Shown here: positions 23,943 to 33,227 of the stretch, piece by piece | Position numbering within the stretch: position 1 is the stretch's first letter | Layout: each line of letters starts with the position of its first letter | Origin: CAG-964 sp902789345 | Lineage (GTDB): Bacteria > Bacillota > Clostridia > Oscillospirales > Acutalibacteraceae | NCBI GenBank assembly: GCA_052117325.1 | Contig: JBQKJJ010000017.1 | Length of the DNA stretch: 39,019 nt | Reading direction: 5' to 3' (one strand) | Made by a program: the position numbers and the translations under genes | Notes under the pieces: generated by a model | Seen by the model: only the letters and a program-made list of their open reading frames with translations | Database searches by the model: none | Told to the model about the DNA's origin: nothing

Positions 23943-24836
23943 TTACGAGGCTTGCTTTGAATATGGGTTTACATGTACCATACAGTGCTTAACTGTTGGA
24001 AATTCATTTTCAATATTGTTGTGGACATTTTCGGCAATTTTATGGCTGTCTTTTAAGGTTAAATTTTCATCGGCAGATATTTCTATATCCACATATATTT
24101 TATCGCCGAAAAGCCTTGTTTTAATCATATCCAGTGACATTACGCCCTCCTGTTCTCTTACCAGGGTAGCCATTCTGGCAGAGGTTTCTTTGTCGCAGGA
24201 TTTATCAACCATTTTGTCTAAGGCGTCCTTTAATATATCAAATCCAGCCTTTAGAATCATAAGGCATATAATTATACTTGCAATAGGGTCAAGTATTTTT
24301 ATACCGCACATTGCACCCAGTATACCTGCAAATGAGCCTATGGAGGAAAGAGCGTCGCTTCTATGGTGCCATGCGTCAGCTTTAAGAGAACTGCTGTTTA
24401 TTTTCTTTGCACCTATTATTGTGTACCAGTACATAGCCTCTTTGACTACTATAGAAATAATAGCTGCCGCTAGTGCTATTCCTGTTGGTGCCGCAAGACT
24501 TTCTGAATTCTCAAAAAATATTTTTTGCACTCCGCTGTAGCCAATGCCAACGCCTGTTACAGCTAAAATAACCGCTAAAAGCATTGCGGCTACACATTCA
24601 AGCCTTTCGTGGCCGTATTGGTGGCCGCTGTCACTTTTTCGGTTAGAAAGTGTAACGCCTATCATTACAATTATAGTGCTGAACACATCAGACGCAGAAT
24701 GAACGGCATCTGAAATCATTGCGCCCGATTTTCCGATTATACCGGCTATAAATTTAAAAGTTGACAATATTATATTACCTACCAGCGTAACAACAGATAT
24801 TTTCATAGCCAGCTGTTTGCTGCTTGTGTTTTCCAT
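23943..24836 (-). CDS. Cation diffusion facilitator (CDF) transporter
   Basis: This protein of about 297 residues has six predicted membrane helices and the paired metal-site motifs ISDAVHSASDVFST and KADAWHHRSDALSS. The HxxxD in both helices is typical of Zn/Mn/Fe CDF antiporters. The C-terminal cytoplasmic domain (residues 215-290) holds HKIAENVHNNIENEFPTVKH and a final MVHVNPY. The metal is not defined by sequence. Start ATG 24836 is preferred because GGGAG lies 7 bases before it; an in-frame ATG at 24878 is the alternative. Confidence 0.93.
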   Translation of the reverse strand: MENTSSKQLAMKISVVTLVGNIILSTFKFIAGIIGKSGAMISDAVHSASDVFSTIIVMIGVTLSNRKSDSGHQYGHERLECVAAMLLAVILAVTGVGIGYSGVQKIFFENSESLAAPTGIALAAAIISIVVKEAMYWYTIIGAKKINSSSLKADAWHHRSDALSSIGSFAGILGAMCGIKILDPIASIIICLMILKAGFDILKDALDKMVDKSCDKETSARMATLVREQEGVMSLDMIKTRLFGDKIYVDIEISADENLTLKDSHKIAENVHNNIENEFPTVKHCMVHVNPYSKQAS

Positions 24837-24997
24837 ATCGATACTCCCAATCATAGTAGAATTAGTTAAATCTAACATTATGTTTGTAAAATGTCACACG
24901 TAATAATAAGTGTTTCTAAATTATAGTATGCAAAAATTGGCTTTGTCAAGCCTAACTTTTAAAGAATAAAATAGTTTTTTAACTTTACGGTTATTAA

Positions 24998-25026
24998 TTG
25001 ACTTTTTGCAATATATACTTTATAAT
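24998..25026 (+). promoter_or_regulatory. Promoter upstream of smpB
   Basis: TTGACT (24998-25003) and a consensus TATAAT (25021-25026) are separated by 17 bases. The untranslated leader to the smpB start would be about 115 bases. The rest of the 311-base gap to the CDF gene shows no gene. Confidence 0.8.
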
Positions 25027-25147
25027 GAATATGCTGACTTGAAGTGTCAATATTAATGTATAATGTCAGAGCTTATATCTGTTATGTAATGCTTATATGT
25101 TAATGGCTGGTACTGTATTTTATTTTGCCGGCAAAGGGGGGTTAACA

Positions 25148-25612
25148 TTGCCAAAGGAAAGCACAAAAACTATTGCACAAAACAAAAAGGCCCATCACGA
25201 CTATTTTGTAGTTGAAAGTATGGAGGCCGGCATAGAGCTTGTAGGCACAGAAGTTAAATCTCTAAGAGCAGGCAGGGTAAACCTAAAGGACTCTTGGTGC
25301 TCTGTGGCAAAAGGTGAGCTTTTTGTAAACGGTATGCACATAAGTCCCTATGAGCAGGGCAATATATTTAACAAAGACCCTATGCGTGTGCGGCGTTTGC
25401 TGATGCACAAGCGTGAGATACTTCGCCTGTACGGCCTTGTTAAGCAGGAGGGTTATTCCATAATTCCTCTTTCACTGTATTTTAAAGGCTCAAAGGTAAA
25501 AATGCAGGTTGGTCTTTGCAAAGGTAAAAAGCTTTATGATAAGCGTGCCGATATGGCCGCAAGAGATGCAAAACGCAATATAGAACGCCACCTTAAGGAG
25601 CAGTTCAGGTAA
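25148..25612 (+). CDS. smpB: SsrA-binding protein SmpB
   Basis: This protein of about 154 residues matches SmpB over its length: NKKAHHDYFVVESMEAGIEL, GTEVKSLRAGRVNLKDSW, FVNGMHISPYEQGNIFN and a basic C-terminal tail (YDKRADMAARDAKRNIERHL). SmpB binds tmRNA and guides it to stalled ribosomes. The start is set at TTG 25148, after GGGGGG, which gives the usual family length; frames starting near 25097 add an unrelated N-terminus. The partner RNA gene follows 70 bases downstream. Confidence 0.95.
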   Translation: MPKESTKTIAQNKKAHHDYFVVESMEAGIELVGTEVKSLRAGRVNLKDSWCSVAKGELFVNGMHISPYEQGNIFNKDPMRVRRLLMHKREILRLYGLVKQEGYSIIPLSLYFKGSKVKMQVGLCKGKKLYDKRADMAARDAKRNIERHLKEQFR

Positions 25613-25682
25613 GCGGCAAAGCCTATGTTTAAATTCATAGCACAGCAAGTATGTACTTAATGTTGCTTGTTGTAATTAATAT

Positions 25683-26031
25683 GGGGGTGTAAAGGTTTCG
25701 ACAGGGGTTGTGAGCCTTGGTAAGCGAGTAGTGGTGCGGAGCCACTATAAAAGCCGTATTTTTAAATAATAAACGACAACAATAAAGTTGCATTAGCTGC
25801 CTAAGTTGCAGCTCGTCACTTTGGGAAGCACCACGGTCCCTTTGGTGGCGTCGATTAGTGGTAAATGTGAACAGGGTATCGCCTTGAACCTTGTCATAAA
25901 TTAAAGGCTACCGTAGCACAAAGCCTGTTGGTGGGCGTTGTGCGAGGGGAATCCTAATACATTAACTACACTCGTAGAAAGCCTTGTCAAACGACTTTTG
26001 GACAGGAGTTCGACTCTCCTCACCTCCACCA
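25683..26031 (+). ncRNA. ssrA: Transfer-messenger RNA
   Basis: The 5' end GGGGGTG pairs with CACCTCC before the 3' ACCA. The T-loop GGAGTTCGACTCTCC and the conserved start GGTTTCGACAGGGG are present. The tag frame reads NDNNKVALAA and a stop at 25802-25804. The codon before the first Asn is ATA (25769-25771), so the resume codon may be unusual. Together with SmpB it rescues stalled ribosomes and marks proteins for breakdown. Confidence 0.97.
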
Positions 26032-26034
26032 AAT

Positions 26035-26078
26035 AAGAACCGTAATTCTGATACAATCTATCAGGATTACGGTTCTTT
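26035..26078 (+). terminator. tmRNA terminator
   Basis: AAGAACCGTAATTCTGATA pairs with TATCAGGATTACGGTTCTT (one mismatch, 5-base loop) followed by TTTTC. It begins a few bases after the CCA end. Confidence 0.9.
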
Positions 26079-26132
26079 TCTTTTTGCACCCAGACAATAA
26101 AAAATCTCTGAATTTCAAGGCTTTTTCGACTA

Positions 26133-26308
26133 CTTTCACACGAATACAAAAATTGCTACTCTGAAAAAATAACAATTTTTCACACTATTTTTTTGTTTAA
26201 TGATTTTTTGCGGCTAAATCTTTAAAAGTATTCGTGTGAAAGATAGGTATTCGTGCGAAAGATGGGAGTAATCGTGTGAAAGATGGGTATTCGTGTAAAA
26301 GATAGGGG
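26133..26308. repeat. Array of about 20-bp repeats with one inverted copy
   Basis: Four degenerate direct copies of GTATTCGTGTGAAAGATAGG start at 26228, 26247, 26268 and 26287. An inverted copy, CTTTCACACGAATAC, lies at 26133-26147. The spacing of 19-21 bases is close to two helical turns. No gene lies between the tmRNA terminator and the insertion sequence. Protein-binding iterons or the end of a mobile element are possible. Nothing else was seen in this gap. Confidence 0.6.
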
Positions 26309-26405
26309 CATAGCATATTTTATCTATTGCTATACGGGTTGATTTTTTAATTATAATGGATTTTAAAAGTCATCTGACTTTAAGGCTAAATGCCCTATTT
26401 TTTAC

Positions 26406-27608
26406 ACGTTCGTTTCATAAAAAAATAAAAATATAGTAAAGCAATCTCCAAGTATGATATAATAAAGAAAAAACATATGAGGAGAAAAACAATGCAAGAA
26501 AAGTTTGAAATAATCGAAGATCCCAGACATCAAGGATATATTAAGCACAAATTCAGCGACATATTAGTAATAGTTATGTGTGCTGTTTTGTGCGGTTTAG
26601 ATGAACTTTGCGATATAATGACATTTGCCGAAAATAAGGCAAAATTTTCAAAGAAAAGTTTGGTATAGAAAAAATACCGTCAAAGCCAACTATGAGCCGT
26701 GTGTTGAGCATAATAGACGGAGAACAAGTTGGCAAGGTAATAATTTCAATAATGAAAGAATCTGTGGAGCAATCAGGAGAAGTGATTGCGGTTGACGGCA
26801 AAGCTATTCGCAGCACATCGCAACCTAACCACCCTCACTCTGCACTTCAAATAATCACAGCATATTTGACAGAAAACGGAGTGGTTCTCGGGCAAGAAAG
26901 AATACACGAAAAAACCAATGAAATACCTGTATTTCAGCAAATGTTGTCATACCTGAACATAAACGATAAAACGATAACAGCAGATGCTATGCACTGTCAA
27001 AAAGAAACTTGTGCCAAAATAATTGAAAAACAGGGAAACTACGTTTTTGGACTAAAAGAAAACCAAAAAACTATGTATTAAAATATAGATCTTTACTTTC
27101 AAAGCAGTATTAAAAATTCAGAGCTTGAAACTTTCACAACAACCGAAAAGAACGGCGGACGAATTGAAAAACGAATTTGCCGGAAATTATCAGATTTATC
27201 CTGGCTTGATCAACGAACCGCCTGGAGTGGCTTAAAAAGTGTGTTTTCTGTCACTAGAATAGTAAAGAGTAAAGATAAAACCACCGAAGAAACCAGTTAT
27301 TATATTTCCAATTTAGATGTTTCTGCGAAAGAACTGCTTTTTCTTTCAAGAGAGCATTGGAAAGTTGAGAGTATGCACTGGATGTTAGATGTTGTATTTT
27401 CGGAAGATAATTGTTCTTTTTTGAACGAAAATGCACATATAACCTTAAATTCCTTTCGTAAACTTGCCTTGCTTTTGCACAAAAAACACCTTTCTTCTTT
27501 ATCGAAATCCAAGAAGGTTAGTGTTAAGAAAAATATGCTTAATTGCTTACTGAATGATTCTACTTTATTTGAACTTATTTCTTGCATTTGATTTTATGAA
27601 ACGAACGT
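26406..27608 (+). mobile_element. ISAs1-family insertion sequence, decayed
   Basis: A 17-bp perfect terminal inverted repeat (ACGTTCGTTTCATAAAA at the left, its complement at 27592-27608) encloses one broken transposase gene. The total length of about 1.2 kb suits the ISAs1 family. The exact outer ends and target duplication are not certain. It lies between the repeat array and the TetR gene. Confidence 0.85.
26492..27591 (+). pseudogene. ISAs1-family transposase with frameshift and stop
   Basis: The reading frame starts at ATG 26492, after AGGAG (MQEKFEIIEDPRHQGYIKHK). Near 26640, at AAAATTTTC, it must shift frame to continue as KFGIEKIPSKPTMSRVLSII. A TAA at 27079-27081 interrupts the frame again, which then goes on to WKVESMHWMLDVVFSEDN. 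DDE-type signatures are present: AVDGKAIRS, TADAMHCQ and the HWKVESMHWMLDV region with Glu. Two lesions make it inactive unless recoded, so the element is probably dead. Confidence 0.88.
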
Positions 27609-27628
27609 GGGTACATTAAGGAAACATA

Positions 27629-27657
27629 TTGCAATTCAATCCAATATATGTTATACT
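27629..27657 (+). promoter_or_regulatory. Promoter of the TetR gene
   Basis: TTGCAA (27629-27634) and TATACT (27652-27657) are 17 bases apart, about 40 bases before the ATG. An AACGAACG motif overlapping the likely start site resembles the IS end sequence. Confidence 0.6.
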
Positions 27658-27697
27658 TTAATTTAAAACGAACGATTTGAATTAAGAGGGCTGACAG

Positions 27698-28300
27698 ATG
27701 GCTAATTATACAGAAGAGCAATGGAATACTAAAAAGGTTGAGCTTATGGAAAAGTGCTTTAACGGCTTTGCTGAGTTAGGCTTGCACGGTACCGGTATTC
27801 GTACCCTGGCTAAGCATTGCGGATATAACACATCTATGATTTATACATATTTCAAGGATTTGGACGACCTTATCATTCAATCCACCGAATACTGTATGAG
27901 TAAGGTAGAAGATGAGTTTATGGCGAAAGCTCCCGCAGATGTAGATGACTTGTGGCGGTTTATAGACGAAATACCCTATTGGACGGCAGAAAAGCACGGC
28001 AAGAAATACCGCCTGATGTACCAGGTATATACACACCCGAAATACAGAGAATACGGTCAGAAATTCTTTGTTGGTGCTGATAAGCGTTACACAGAATATG
28101 CAAAAAACTTAGAGGGCAGGTTGGGTATTCCCTATCAAAAGCTGACGCCGCTGATTTTTATTCTGATAAGAGCCTGCGTACATTACGCATTGTTTGAAGA
28201 TGAATTTTATCTCAAATCCCAGACAGAGGTTCTTAAAGAAGCCCTTGAACTCTTTGTTATGAAATATAACCCGAAAGCAAGGTCGAGGTTTGTTTTTTAG
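27698..28300 (+). CDS. TetR-family transcriptional regulator
   Basis: This 200-residue protein has an N-terminal helix-turn-helix (GIRTLAKHCGYNTSMIYTYF, residues 28-47, followed by KDLDDLI) typical of TetR. The C-terminal ligand domain contains YWTAEKHGKKYRLMYQVYTH and a C-terminal helix pair. The effector and targets are unknown. It lies upstream of, and in line with, the surface-protein genes, with 63 bases between, so it may regulate them. Confidence 0.88.
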   Translation: MANYTEEQWNTKKVELMEKCFNGFAELGLHGTGIRTLAKHCGYNTSMIYTYFKDLDDLIIQSTEYCMSKVEDEFMAKAPADVDDLWRFIDEIPYWTAEKHGKKYRLMYQVYTHPKYREYGQKFFVGADKRYTEYAKNLEGRLGIPYQKLTPLIFILIRACVHYALFEDEFYLKSQTEVLKEALELFVMKYNPKARSRFVF

Positions 28301-28363
28301 CTTTTTATAAAGCGAAAAAACAAGCAAGTATGCTTTTTACAATTCAGAGAGGAGAAAACAAGA

Positions 28364-28912
28364 ATGAATAATGAAAACGAAAAAAACGACAGCATAGTTA
28401 TCAAGAAGAAATATATTATAATTGCTGTTGTTGTACTGCTGTTGGTTGTTGGAGGAATTGTCGCTGCACTGAACTGGGGGAACCTGTTCGGCGGAAGTAC
28501 GACGGTTGAAAACTCAACGGTATCACAAGTCGGAACTCCCGACATTGACCCCAACGCCGGTAAGTATGAAGGTTCAAAGCCTGAGGACAAGGGCGGCGAG
28601 GCAAAGGGAATAAAAATACCCGGCTATCCGTCAATTACAATTCCCGCAAATCAGACGGATGTAACTATGGCACTGCTTAATCCTGAGGGCAACCTGTGTT
28701 ACTTTACATTTGAGCTTGTGCTGAAAGACACAAACGAAACACTCTACAAGTCAAAGCTTGTACCGCCGGGACAGGCTATAACGGATATTACGCTTTCAAA
28801 GCCGCTTGACACAGGCGAACATAATGCTGTTATCAAGATTTCAACATTTTCACTTAAAGACCAGAGTGCAATGAACGGTGCAAATGTTGAAACGGTTCTG
28901 ATAGCTAAGTAA
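28364..28912 (+). CDS. Membrane-anchored surface protein of the GLUG locus
   Basis: This 182-residue protein has a cytoplasmic charged start, one membrane helix (YIIIAVVVLLLVVGGIVAAL, residues 21-40), a Gly/Ser-rich spacer and an extracellular beta-rich domain (IPGYPSITIPANQTDVTMAL, LCYFTFELVLKDTNETLYKS, ITLSKPLDTGEHNAVIKIST). No named family was recognised. GAGAGGAG precedes the ATG, and the giant GLUG gene starts 13 bases after the stop, so they are co-transcribed. Confidence 0.8.
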   Translation: MNNENEKNDSIVIKKKYIIIAVVVLLLVVGGIVAALNWGNLFGGSTTVENSTVSQVGTPDIDPNAGKYEGSKPEDKGGEAKGIKIPGYPSITIPANQTDVTMALLNPEGNLCYFTFELVLKDTNETLYKSKLVPPGQAITDITLSKPLDTGEHNAVIKISTFSLKDQSAMNGANVETVLIAK

Positions 28913-28925
28913 AGGAGGAAACATT

Positions 28926-31900
28926 TTGAAAAGTAAAGTAATAATAACGACAAAAAAGCTTATTGCGGTTTTATTAACACTTTTAATAATAAGTTCGGTT
29001 TTGCCGTCTTTCACAGTTAAAACCTCGGCGGCAGGAATAACAGCGACAACACCAAACAAAGACGGCAACGGTGTGTATCAGATTAGCACAGCGGCGGAGC
29101 TGTACTGGTTTGCAGATAAGGTCAATAATGACAATGAAAATTATGGCAGTGCAAAAGCAGTGCTGACAGCGGATATTGTTGTCAACACAGGTGTGCTGAA
29201 AGCAGACGGAACACTAAACAGTGGCACTTTCACCGACTGGACACCAATTGGAAACTATGATAATAAATACATCGGCACATTTGACGGACAGGGACACACA
29301 ATCAGCGGCTTGTATTTCAATGATACAAACGCAAACTATGTCGGCTTGTTCGGTTGTCTGGGTACTGACGGCGAAATCAAAAATGTAGGTGTAATTGATT
29401 CATATTTCAGAGGTTACTCTTATGTCGGCGGAGTGTGCGGAGAGAATAACAGCGGTACAATAACCGGCTGCTACAACACCGGCACAGTCAGCAGCAGTTA
29501 TAATTATGCCGGCGGCGTGTGCGGAGTGAATCGCAACACAATAACCGGCTGCTACAATACCGGCAGTGTCAACGGTCGTTCTCGTGTCGGCGGTGTAAGT
29601 GGATGGAATGGTACTAATAATACTACTAATACTTCAGGCACAATGACCGGCTGTTACAACATCGGTGCAGTCAGCAGCTCAAATGGTTTTGTCGGCGGCG
29701 TGTGCGGATATAATTACACCACAATAACCGGCTGCTATACAAACAAAGGCGATGTGTGCGGATATAATTCCGGCGGAACCGTAACAAATTGCGAGAAATA
29801 CACTGGCAATGAATTTACAAACGCTACTGTATGCGGACTGCTCAATGCCGCTTTGAAAAATTACGGCTCGTCTGTCCGTTTTTATCAGGGTGTGAAATCC
29901 CCTGTATTTATCCACGCACCACAGCTTGTTGACGGCGTGTATCAGATAAGCTGTGCGGCAGAGCTGTACTGGTTTGCAGATAAGGTCAATAATGACAATG
30001 CAAATTACGGCAGTGCAAAAGCAGTGCTGACAGCAGATATTGTTGTCAACACAGGTGTGCTGAAAGCAGACGGAACATTAAACAGCGGCACTTTCACCGA
30101 CTGGACACCCATTGGATATTACAAATCCTCATCGTCTGGCTATGTCTATTATTCAGGTACATTTGACGGACAGGGTCATACAATCAGTGGCTTGTATTTC
30201 AATAATCTAAGCACAAGCTATGTCGGCTTGTTCGGCTGCCTCGGTTCAGGCGGCAAAATAAAAAATGTAGGTGTAATAGATTCATATTTCAACGGTTATT
30301 ACTATGTCAGCGGCGTGTGCGGATATAATCATGGTGGCACAATAACCGGCTGCTACAACACCGGCACAGTCAGCGGCAGAGGTGATGATATCGGCGGCGT
30401 GTGCGGACAGAATCTGTACGGCAGCATAACCGGCTGCTATAACACCGGCACAGTCAGCGGTACTAATTATTGTATCGGCGGCGTGTGCGGATATAATTCA
30501 AGCTACAGCACAATAACCGGCTGCTACAACATCGGCACAGTCAACGGCGGTGGTGATTATGTCGGCGGCGTGTGCGGATATAATTCAAGCTACAGCACAA
30601 TAACCGGCTGCTATACAAACAACGGCGGCGTGTGCGGATATAATTATGGTGGCACTATTAGCAGTGATTGTGCTGAATACAAAGGCAATGAATTTAAAGA
30701 CACTACTGTATGCAAACTGCTCAATACCGCTTTGAAAAACGCAAATTCAGATGTCCATTTTTGTCAGGGTGTAAATTACCCTGAATTTGTTTCAAATGTT
30801 CCCGACATTGTTGAGGGTGTGTATCAGATAAGCAACGAAAAGGAATTATACGCCTTTGCAAATCTTGTGAACAACTATGCTGAACCAAATGCAAACGCAG
30901 TGCTGACAGCGGATATTGTTGTCAACACAGGTGTGCTGAAAGCAGACGGCAATCTTGCAGATGACGTAAGCACTTTTACAAGCTGGACACCGATTGGAAA
31001 CAGTTCCAATAAATACACCGGCACATTTGACGGACAGGGGCACACAATCAGCGGCTTGTATTTTAATAATCTAAGCACAAGCTATGTCGGATTGTTCGGC
31101 TACCTCGGTTCAGGCGGCGAAATCAAAAATGTAGGAGTAATTGATTCATATTTCAAAGGCTATTTGAGTATCGGCGGCGTGTGCGGACAGAATAACGGCG
31201 AAATAAGCGGCTGCTACAACACAGGCACAGTCAGCGGCACCAAGAGTAATGTCGGCGGCGTGTGCGGACAGAATAACGGCGAAATAAGCGGCTGCTACAA
31301 CACAGGCACAGTCAGCGACAGTGGTAGTTCTGTCGGCGGCATTTGCGGAGAGAATAACAGTGGAGAAATAACCGGCTGCTACAATATAGGCACAGTCAGC
31401 GGCAGTGATGGGTCTTTTTATGTCGGCGGCGTGTGCGGATTGAATTATAGCGGCACAATAACCGGTAGCTACAACACTGGCACAGTCAAAGGTACTGATT
31501 ATGTCGGCGGCGTGTGCGGAAATAATTACAAAGGTATAATAACCGGCTGCTATACAAACAACAAAGACATTTGCGGATTTAATAATGGCACTGTAACGAA
31601 TTGCGATGTAAAGACGGACGCAGAATTTAAAGACAATACTGTATGCAAACTGCTCAATACCGCTTTGCAAAACGCAAACTCAGATGTCCATTTTTATCAG
31701 AGTGTAAATTACCCTGTGTTTATCATTGTTCCTAATCTTCCAAAGCTTGTTGACGATGTGTATCAGATAAGCAACGAAAAGGAATTATACGCCTTTGCAA
31801 AGCTTGTAAACAGCTATGCTGAACCAAGTGCAAACGCAGTGCTGACAGCGGATATTACCGTGAACAACAATCTGCTTAGTTCGTTGGAATTTGACGAAAT

Positions 31901-33197
31901 AGGAAATGTAACAAACAAAGATAGCTTTGAAAGTTGGGATCCCATTGGAAATGGTATAGATAGCTACAAAGGTAAATTTGACGGACAGGGTCACACAATC
32001 AGCGGCTTGTATAGAGATAGTAACGAAATCGGTGCAGGCTTGTTCAAACAGCTCGGTTCAGGCGGCGAAATCAAAAATGTAGGTGTAATTGATTCATATT
32101 TCAAATGTTATTCGATTATAGGCGGCGTGTGCGGAGTGAATTACGGCGGCAAAATAACCGGCTGCTACAACACAGGCACAGTCAGCGGCAGTGATTGGTC
32201 TTTGTATGTCGGCGGCGTGTGCGGAATGAATGGCGGCACAATAACCGGCTGCTACAACACAGGCACAGTCAGCGGCACTGATGGGGTCGGCGGCGTGTGC
32301 GGAATGAATGGCGGCACAATAACCGGCTGCTATACAAACCGTAGAGATGATACATATTATAAATCAGATGAAGAATTTAAAAACGGTACTGTATGCGGAC
32401 TGCTCAACACTGCCCTTAAAAATGCAAATTCAAAAGTACTGTTTTGTCAGAGAATAGGTACTGATGTTTCACCGTTGCTTGATTATCAGATTGAGGAGCA
32501 TATTGCTATATACACCGTTGAAAACAACGCCTTCAAGCTTGCCTGCCTTTGCGGTAAGAAAAACATAAAAACAATGGAGCTTACCCTCACAACAGAAAAA
32601 ACCGTTGTTGTAAACGGTGCGGATAACACACTGACAGCTACGCTTTCTAATCTTGATAATGAAGTCGTAACATATAAGTGGTATCAGAACGGCGTTGAAA
32701 TTGAAGGTGCAACCTCCTCTACATATAATATGCCAACCAATCTTTCGGCGGGAACTTATACATACAGGGTTGATGTAACTATGTCAGGTGTCGGCACAAT
32801 ATCGTCGCAAAGTGTTGATGTCATTGTGGATATTATACAGTCCTACACTGTTACAATTCCCGAAACAGTAACGCTCGGCGAAACGGCAACAATCAAAGCG
32901 GAAAATGTAGTTCTGGAAGAGGATAAACAGCTTGAAGTTGCACTTACAGGCACAAGCGAAAGCGACAGTAAATTTAAAGTTAAATCCGCTGAGGGTGCGG
33001 AACTTGAATATACCATAAAAAATGAAAAGAATAAAGAAATCAATGTTTCCGATACCGTTCTTATCGCAAACCCGACAAACGGCAAAACAAGCGAAACAAC
33101 ACTTACATTCTCGGCACCAACAGAAAGTAAATTTTCGGGCGAATACAAAGGCACAGTAACATTTACTGTTGCAATTAAAGACGAACCGACCGTATAA
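28926..33197 (+). CDS. Giant secreted GLUG-repeat protein
   Basis: This 1423-residue protein has a signal peptide (KKLIAVLLTLLIISSVLPSF). Four large repeats begin near residues 46, 334, 628 and 941. Each opens with VYQIS plus a leader containing AVLTADIVVNTG (less conserved in the fourth), then GTFDGQGHTISGLYF and IKNVGVIDSYF, then several GLUG motifs (GGVCGYNSGTITGCYNTGTV). Residues 1220-1305 look like an Ig-like domain (TYKWYQNGVEIEGATSSTY). The end (1306-1423; YTVTIPETVTLGETATIKAE ... GEYKGTVTFTVAI) is homologous to the four small proteins downstream. GLUG arrays form beta-helix-like adhesins. There is no sortase motif or membrane anchor. The start is TTG 28926, with AAAGGAGGAAAC just upstream. 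Confidence 0.93.
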   Translation: MKSKVIITTKKLIAVLLTLLIISSVLPSFTVKTSAAGITATTPNKDGNGVYQISTAAELYWFADKVNNDNENYGSAKAVLTADIVVNTGVLKADGTLNSGTFTDWTPIGNYDNKYIGTFDGQGHTISGLYFNDTNANYVGLFGCLGTDGEIKNVGVIDSYFRGYSYVGGVCGENNSGTITGCYNTGTVSSSYNYAGGVCGVNRNTITGCYNTGSVNGRSRVGGVSGWNGTNNTTNTSGTMTGCYNIGAVSSSNGFVGGVCGYNYTTITGCYTNKGDVCGYNSGGTVTNCEKYTGNEFTNATVCGLLNAALKNYGSSVRFYQGVKSPVFIHAPQLVDGVYQISCAAELYWFADKVNNDNANYGSAKAVLTADIVVNTGVLKADGTLNSGTFTDWTPIGYYKSSSSGYVYYSGTFDGQGHTISGLYFNNLSTSYVGLFGCLGSGGKIKNVGVIDSYFNGYYYVSGVCGYNHGGTITGCYNTGTVSGRGDDIGGVCGQNLYGSITGCYNTGTVSGTNYCIGGVCGYNSSYSTITGCYNIGTVNGGGDYVGGVCGYNSSYSTITGCYTNNGGVCGYNYGGTISSDCAEYKGNEFKDTTVCKLLNTALKNANSDVHFCQGVNYPEFVSNVPDIVEGVYQISNEKELYAFANLVNNYAEPNANAVLTADIVVNTGVLKADGNLADDVSTFTSWTPIGNSSNKYTGTFDGQGHTISGLYFNNLSTSYVGLFGYLGSGGEIKNVGVIDSYFKGYLSIGGVCGQNNGEISGCYNTGTVSGTKSNVGGVCGQNNGEISGCYNTGTVSDSGSSVGGICGENNSGEITGCYNIGTVSGSDGSFYVGGVCGLNYSGTITGSYNTGTVKGTDYVGGVCGNNYKGIITGCYTNNKDICGFNNGTVTNCDVKTDAEFKDNTVCKLLNTALQNANSDVHFYQSVNYPVFIIVPNLPKLVDDVYQISNEKELYAFAKLVNSYAEPSANAVLTADITVNNNLLSSLEFDEIGNVTNKDSFESWDPIGNGIDSYKGKFDGQGHTISGLYRDSNEIGAGLFKQLGSGGEIKNVGVIDSYFKCYSIIGGVCGVNYGGKITGCYNTGTVSGSDWSLYVGGVCGMNGGTITGCYNTGTVSGTDGVGGVCGMNGGTITGCYTNRRDDTYYKSDEEFKNGTVCGLLNTALKNANSKVLFCQRIGTDVSPLLDYQIEEHIAIYTVENNAFKLACLCGKKNIKTMELTLTTEKTVVVNGADNTLTATLSNLDNEVVTYKWYQNGVEIEGATSSTYNMPTNLSAGTYTYRVDVTMSGVGTISSQSVDVIVDIIQSYTVTIPETVTLGETATIKAENVVLEEDKQLEVALTGTSESDSKFKVKSAEGAELEYTIKNEKNKEINVSDTVLIANPTNGKTSETTLTFSAPTESKFSGEYKGTVTFTVAIKDEPTV

Positions 33198-33227
33198 TTA
33201 TGCTCAGTGTTAAAAGGAGAATTTATC

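Noticed and set aside
29062..32400. CRISPR-like repeat array
   Set aside because: The repeats are coding, vary in sequence and spacing, and translate to GLUG motifs in one long frame. No CRISPR array or cas gene was seen in the window.
28926..33197. GLUG protein as a sortase substrate
   Set aside because: The C-terminus ends in a beta-domain and DEPTV, with no LPxTG-like box, hydrophobic segment or basic tail.
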